Part shown: one piece after another, positions 10,999-14,288 of the stretch | Layout of the letters: every line of letters starts with the position of its first letter | How positions within the stretch are numbered: position 1 is the first letter of the stretch | From: Sulfurospirillum sp. | Lineage (GTDB): Bacteria > Campylobacterota > Campylobacteria > Campylobacterales > QNZT01 | Assembly: GCA_003978405.1 (NCBI GenBank) | Contig: QNZU01000011.1 | Location: forward strand, 1-14,288 | Reading direction: 5' to 3' | DNA: 14,288 bases | Position numbers and translations under genes: made by a program | Notes under the pieces: generated by a model | What the model was told of the DNA's origin: nothing | Database searches by the model: none | The model's input: the letters and a program-made list of their open reading frames with translations, nothing else

Positions 10999-12260
10999 GA
11001 GGATTCTTTGTGTTTATAGCCTTTGAGTATAGAATTGGTTAAAAACTCTGCATTTGCTATCTGTAAATCATCTGGAACCTCTTGACCTGTGGTAAAGTAA
11101 CTAAGAGCTAAATTACTCTCAAGTGTCAAAGAAAAGATATTTCCAAAATCTCTACTCTCATCAAATTTTGTGACTATCAATGAGTTTGGTTCCAAAATCG
11201 AGTAGTTTTTGTAAATCTCTTTTAAATCATTTAACTTGGTAGGAGCCGAGATAACAAGATTTAAATCTATCTTTATTGGTGATTCTTTTACCAGTGAGTA
11301 AGTTTTGTCGATTTTTGCTTTGTCATATTGGGAGCTTCCAATCGTATCTATCAATATAATATCGCAATAATCAAGCCTTTGAAGAGCTTTTTTAAAATCA
11401 CTGCCATCGAGTGCACTCTCAATAGGGATTTTCATCATCTTCGCATAGGTATAAAGCTGCTCTACTGCTCCGATTCTGTAGCTATCAAGTGTGATAATCC
11501 CAACTTGAAGATCATACTCTAAAAATGAGTATCTAGCAGCCAGTTTTGCTAGTGTTGTTGTTTTGCCTACACCTGTAGGACCTACAAGCATTACTCTTCT
11601 TTTTTGTCTATTTAAAAAGATTGACTCATCGCGAATTGGTATCATCTTTTTTAGCAAAACTTGAAAATATCTCTCTATGCTGCTTGGAGATCTTTTCATA
11701 TATGTGGGCATCTCTTTAATAGTGGCTTTCATCAACTCTTCGATATGCTCTTTTGCCATTCCGCTATTTTTTGCAGATGCATAAATTGTGGCAAATTCGG
11801 GTGGAATTATAAGATTGTCTCTATCTTTTCTTCTCTCTTCCCAGACCATAGAGGCAATGGAGTCAAGTTTTTCGTTTAGTATCTTAATTTGTTCTTGAAG
11901 TTTTGACTCGTTTAGTTTATCTTTTTTGAAATCTTCGTTAAATTGGTATGGAGTGTTTTGTGGAACTTTTTTTGATAACTCTTTTGCTTGGGAGGAGATC
12001 TCTAATATCACATTTTTGTCAATTTTACTGTTTTGGGATGAACTTTTTTTGGGTTGGTACTCATCCAAAGAGTTGTGTTTTGTAGTCTGATCTTTATCTC
12101 TGTTTTCAAGAGCTACTACAACTTCATGTAGAGCAGGGGAGGTAATCGATCTTTTTTTTAGCTGTTTGGTACTAACAACCAAAGCATCTTTTCCGCACAC
12201 TTCTTGTGCCTTTTTTAATGCTTCAGCCGGAGAGTTACCCATAAATGTATATAGTTTCAT
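10995..12260 (-). CDS. flhF: FlhF, SRP-type GTPase for flagellar placement
   Basis: FlhF is an SRP/FtsY-like GTPase that marks the pole for flagellar assembly; its GTPase is stimulated by FlhG. The product has 421 residues. The N-terminal B domain (MKLYTFMGNSPAEALKKAQEVCG) is followed by a low-complexity linker with coiled-coil-like stretches, then the NG domain: VGPTGVGKTTTLAKLAARY (G1, about 226-244), DSYRIGAVEQL (259-269), LIDTIGS (303-309) and TKFDES (364-369). ATG 12260-12258 forms TGATG with the folK stop, and AGG lies about eight bases upstream. A TTG one codon earlier is in frame but less likely. It heads the flagellar part of the run. Confidence 0.96.
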   Translation of the reverse strand: MKLYTFMGNSPAEALKKAQEVCGKDALVVSTKQLKKRSITSPALHEVVVALENRDKDQTTKHNSLDEYQPKKSSSQNSKIDKNVILEISSQAKELSKKVPQNTPYQFNEDFKKDKLNESKLQEQIKILNEKLDSIASMVWEERRKDRDNLIIPPEFATIYASAKNSGMAKEHIEELMKATIKEMPTYMKRSPSSIERYFQVLLKKMIPIRDESIFLNRQKRRVMLVGPTGVGKTTTLAKLAARYSFLEYDLQVGIITLDSYRIGAVEQLYTYAKMMKIPIESALDGSDFKKALQRLDYCDIILIDTIGSSQYDKAKIDKTYSLVKESPIKIDLNLVISAPTKLNDLKEIYKNYSILEPNSLIVTKFDESRDFGNIFSLTLESNLALSYFTTGQEVPDDLQIANAEFLTNSILKGYKHKESS

Positions 12261-12736
12261 CAATTACACCTACAATTTATTAACCCAAGCGGTATGGTTA
12301 CCGATTCTCTTTCAAACCAATGAGGATGTGGTAAGGTCAAATGTTTTGAACTTATAGATATTTTATCATAAAAGATCATATCTAAGTCTAAAGTTCTTGG
12401 ACTATCTTTAAAATTTCTGATTCGTTTAAACCTTTTTTCAACAAACAGAAGATATCGCATCAGTTTTTGAGGTGGAAGGTTGGTTTTTATGATGATGATT
12501 GTATTAAAAAAGTAGGGTTGGTCTAGATATCCAAATGGAGGATTTTTTAGAATAGCTGAGGTGCAGATAATATCAACAACTCTGCTTTGTTGAAGATAGT
12601 AAAAGAGTTTTTTAAATCTTTTTATGACATCTCCTGTATTCCCGCCGACTCCGATTGTGGCACAATGCTTTTTGAAAGACTTAAAATTTTTGCTTGGGAA
12701 GTTTTTTAGAAAATAGAGTCTTAAATCCTCCTGCAT
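12260..12736 (-). CDS. folK: 2-amino-4-hydroxy-6-hydroxymethyldihydropteridine pyrophosphokinase (HPPK)
   Basis: FolK transfers pyrophosphate from ATP to 6-hydroxymethyl-dihydropterin in folate synthesis. The product has 158 residues from ATG 12736. The family core IGVGGNTGDV, the ladder of hydrophobic strands (YFFNTIIIIKTNL) and the diagnostic KDSPRTLDLDMIFYD (about 110-124) with the metal-binding DLD are all present. LTLPHPHWFERESVTIPL is the usual C-terminal block. An N-terminal extension of about 25 residues precedes the catalytic start. The gene is wedged between pepQ (TGATG overlap) and flhF (TGATG overlap). GAGG about eight bases upstream supports the ATG. An in-frame TTG one codon earlier is a less likely start. 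Confidence 0.93.
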   Translation of the reverse strand: MQEDLRLYFLKNFPSKNFKSFKKHCATIGVGGNTGDVIKRFKKLFYYLQQSRVVDIICTSAILKNPPFGYLDQPYFFNTIIIIKTNLPPQKLMRYLLFVEKRFKRIRNFKDSPRTLDLDMIFYDKISISSKHLTLPHPHWFERESVTIPLGLINCRCN

Positions 12737-13758
12737 CAAAGTACCTCAACACCATCTTTTGTGACTCTTACCATATCTTCGATTCTCACACCAAACTCCC
12801 CCTCAAGATAGATCCCTGGTTCAATTGTAAAGATCATATTCTCATCTATCAAAGTTTCACTTGTTTTGCTAATATATGGCTCTTCATGTATATCAAGTCC
12901 TACACCGTGACCTGTTGAGTGGACAAAATATTTTCCATATCCGGCGTTTTCTATCACATCTCTTGCAATTTTGTCAATCTCTTTTGCTTTGATACCTGGG
13001 CGAATCGCTTTGATAGCCTCTTCCTGGGCTTTTAAGACAATATCATAAATCTTTTGCTTCTTTTTATTTTTAAAATACTGTTTTTTTTCAAAGTTTAGAT
13101 TAGGGTTAAAGCTGGTGCATCTGGTTCGATCAGAGCAGTATCTTTGGTATTTTACTCCTGCATCAAAGAGTATAAATGAGTCCTCTTTGAGTCTGTGAGA
13201 GGTGGGATGAGCATGCGGTTTTGCACTGTTTTGATCGAGTGCGATGATAGGCTCAAAACTGATCTGGTTTTCTCCGTGAGTACTTAGGATGTCGTAAGCT
13301 TCAAAGTAGAGATATCTCTCATCTTTATCAAGCAGTGTTGTCAATCTTTTTGCATATTGTTCAAAGCGATCTGCTCCAAGTTTAACAGCTTTTTTGAGTA
13401 ACTCTATCTCTTTATCGGTTTTTATTATTCTCTTGATTTGTAAAAAGTTCTCTTTTGGAGTAAATTTGATGTTTAGATTATCTTTTAGTTTTTCAAACTC
13501 ATAAACACTCCACTCTTTTGGATCGTAGAGTATCTCTTTGATTTTTGTATCTTTTAAAAGAGAGTTGGCACTCTTTAAAAGGTTTGTGTCTGCTTCAATA
13601 ACCTCTGCATCCTTGAGAGCCTCTTTCGCTTCGATTGTGTATCTGCCGTCAGTAATATAAAAGGCTTCATTTCCCAAACGAATAAAGATTTGGCTGTCAC
13701 ATGAGAAGCCACACTCATAGTATGAGGCACTCTCATCTTTAAGGATATAGTTTGTCAT
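12736..13758 (-). CDS. pepQ: M24 family Xaa-Pro aminopeptidase/dipeptidase
   Basis: The enzyme cleaves N-terminal residues before proline or Xaa-Pro dipeptides. The product has 340 residues, with a creatinase-like N-terminal domain (about 1-115) and a pita-bread M24 domain. All five metal ligands are visible: Asp199 (FDAGV), Asp210 (SDRTR), His284 (HSTGHGVGLDIHEEP), Glu313 (FTIEPGIYLEG) and Glu327 (VRIEDMV). The start ATG overlaps the aroQ stop by one base (TAATG), and the stop overlaps folK. The same gene is found in this slot in Helicobacter (pepQ). Whether it is a dipeptidase or an aminopeptidase P cannot be told from motifs alone. Confidence 0.92.
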   Translation of the reverse strand: MTNYILKDESASYYECGFSCDSQIFIRLGNEAFYITDGRYTIEAKEALKDAEVIEADTNLLKSANSLLKDTKIKEILYDPKEWSVYEFEKLKDNLNIKFTPKENFLQIKRIIKTDKEIELLKKAVKLGADRFEQYAKRLTTLLDKDERYLYFEAYDILSTHGENQISFEPIIALDQNSAKPHAHPTSHRLKEDSFILFDAGVKYQRYCSDRTRCTSFNPNLNFEKKQYFKNKKKQKIYDIVLKAQEEAIKAIRPGIKAKEIDKIARDVIENAGYGKYFVHSTGHGVGLDIHEEPYISKTSETLIDENMIFTIEPGIYLEGEFGVRIEDMVRVTKDGVEVL

Positions 13759-14231
13759 TAAGAGGCGGACTGGTTTTGTTGATCTTTTATCGATTTTATC
13801 TCATTTAAAATTTGTATCATCGCTACCATAGCCAAGTGGTATGAAAATGGTCCAAAACCGCTTATCTGTCCTGCACAAACAGGAGCAAGTAGAGATTTTT
13901 TTCTAAAATTTTCTCTTGCATGAATATTTGATATATGAACCTCGATAGTAGGCAGTGATACCGCTTTGATAGCATCAGCTATTGCGATTGATGTATGGGT
14001 GTAAGCAGCCGCATTGATGATGATTCCGTCAGTTACTCCCAAAGACTCTTGTATTTTGTCAACAAGTTCACCCTCCAAGTTTGATTGGAAGAAATCGATT
14101 TCAACACCACTTTGATCTGCAAAGGCTTTCATCTGCTTGTGAATATCTTCCAACTTCATCGGTCCGTAAATATTCTGCTCTCTAATACCCAACATATTTA
14201 AGTTTGGTCCTTGAATTACCTGTATTTTCAT
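13758..14231 (-). CDS. aroQ: 3-dehydroquinate dehydratase, type II
   Basis: AroQ removes water from 3-dehydroquinate in the shikimate route to aromatic amino acids. The product has 157 residues, normal for the dodecameric type II enzyme. Hallmarks are GPNLNMLGIREQNIYG (8-23, with Arg17 and catalytic Tyr22), FFQSNLEGELVD (47-58), INAAAYTHTSIA (72-83) and EVHISNIHARENFR (97-110, with catalytic His99), then GFGPFSYHLA. ATG 14231 has AAGGA eight bases upstream. It appears to be the first gene of the long minus-strand run, with a TATAAT box about 37 bases before the start. The tail KDQQNQSAS is poorly conserved. Confidence 0.97.
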   Translation of the reverse strand: MKIQVIQGPNLNMLGIREQNIYGPMKLEDIHKQMKAFADQSGVEIDFFQSNLEGELVDKIQESLGVTDGIIINAAAYTHTSIAIADAIKAVSLPTIEVHISNIHARENFRKKSLLAPVCAGQISGFGPFSYHLAMVAMIQILNEIKSIKDQQNQSAS

Positions 14232-14267
14232 TTTCTTTCCTTCTTATGTAATGTATGTAATAATCTC

Positions 14268-14273
14268 ATTATA
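14268..14273 (-). promoter_or_regulatory. Predicted -10 box (TATAAT) for the aroQ-to-ATPase run
   Basis: Minus-strand TTATAATGAG places TATAAT at 14273-14268, predicting a transcript start near 14261 and a leader of about 30 bases. The -35 position lies outside the window. The stretch after it has the near-repeat TTACATACATTACATAAG before the SD. Confidence 0.55.
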
Positions 14274-14288
14274 ACCAATATCTATTTA

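Overview
The window looks like a chromosomal segment of a flagellated Campylobacterota (Epsilonproteobacteria) bacterium. It is AT-rich, and one strand carries the order aroQ-pepQ-folK-flhF-flhG-(small membrane protein)-fliA-fliM-fliY. As I recall them, Helicobacter pylori (HP1038 to HP1030) and Campylobacter jejuni (around Cj0059c to Cj0066c) have the same block. Genus cannot be fixed from sequence alone; a free-living relative such as the Sulfurimonas group is only a guess.

Layout. (1) 1-1583, minus strand: a tightly packed operon rpiB, a membrane-anchored coiled-coil protein, a 29-residue single-span membrane peptide, apt, and the start of trpB, which runs off the left edge. (2) 1598-1764: a long imperfect palindrome. 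(3) 1766-2084, minus: rnpB, the RNase P RNA, with its own promoter. (4) 2148-3440, plus: a U32-family protein (TrhP/YegQ type) with a TTG start. (5) 3438-3823, plus: an extended -10 promoter, a 128-nt long hairpin with perfect 29-bp outer arms, and a 67-residue helical protein behind a very strong ribosome binding site. (6) 3820-14273, minus: an approximately 10.4 kb run of eleven genes, aroQ to a HerA/VirB4-like ATPase, with almost no intergenic space. The two runs in (5) and (6) converge and share the bases of their stop codons.

How the genes work together. The long run mixes housekeeping genes (AroQ, shikimate pathway; PepQ, proline peptide turnover; FolK, folate synthesis) with flagellar number and placement (FlhF, FlhG), the late flagellar sigma factor (FliA) and the switch/C-ring (FliM, FliY). 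It ends with tRNA wobble thiolation (MnmA) and an uncharacterised P-loop ATPase. The left operon supplies ribose phosphate isomerisation, adenine salvage and tryptophan synthesis plus two unknown envelope proteins.

Most of the window is orthodox. What stands out is the pair of long intergenic hairpins, neither followed by a U-tract and both pairing better as plus-strand RNA. Also notable are an FlhG with a substituted switch Asp, a FliY with a displaced CheC-type phosphatase Asn, an apparently leaderless mnmA promoter, and a 29-residue membrane peptide. I see no CRISPR array, transposase, tRNA or prophage gene, and no clear defence or other multi-gene novel system.
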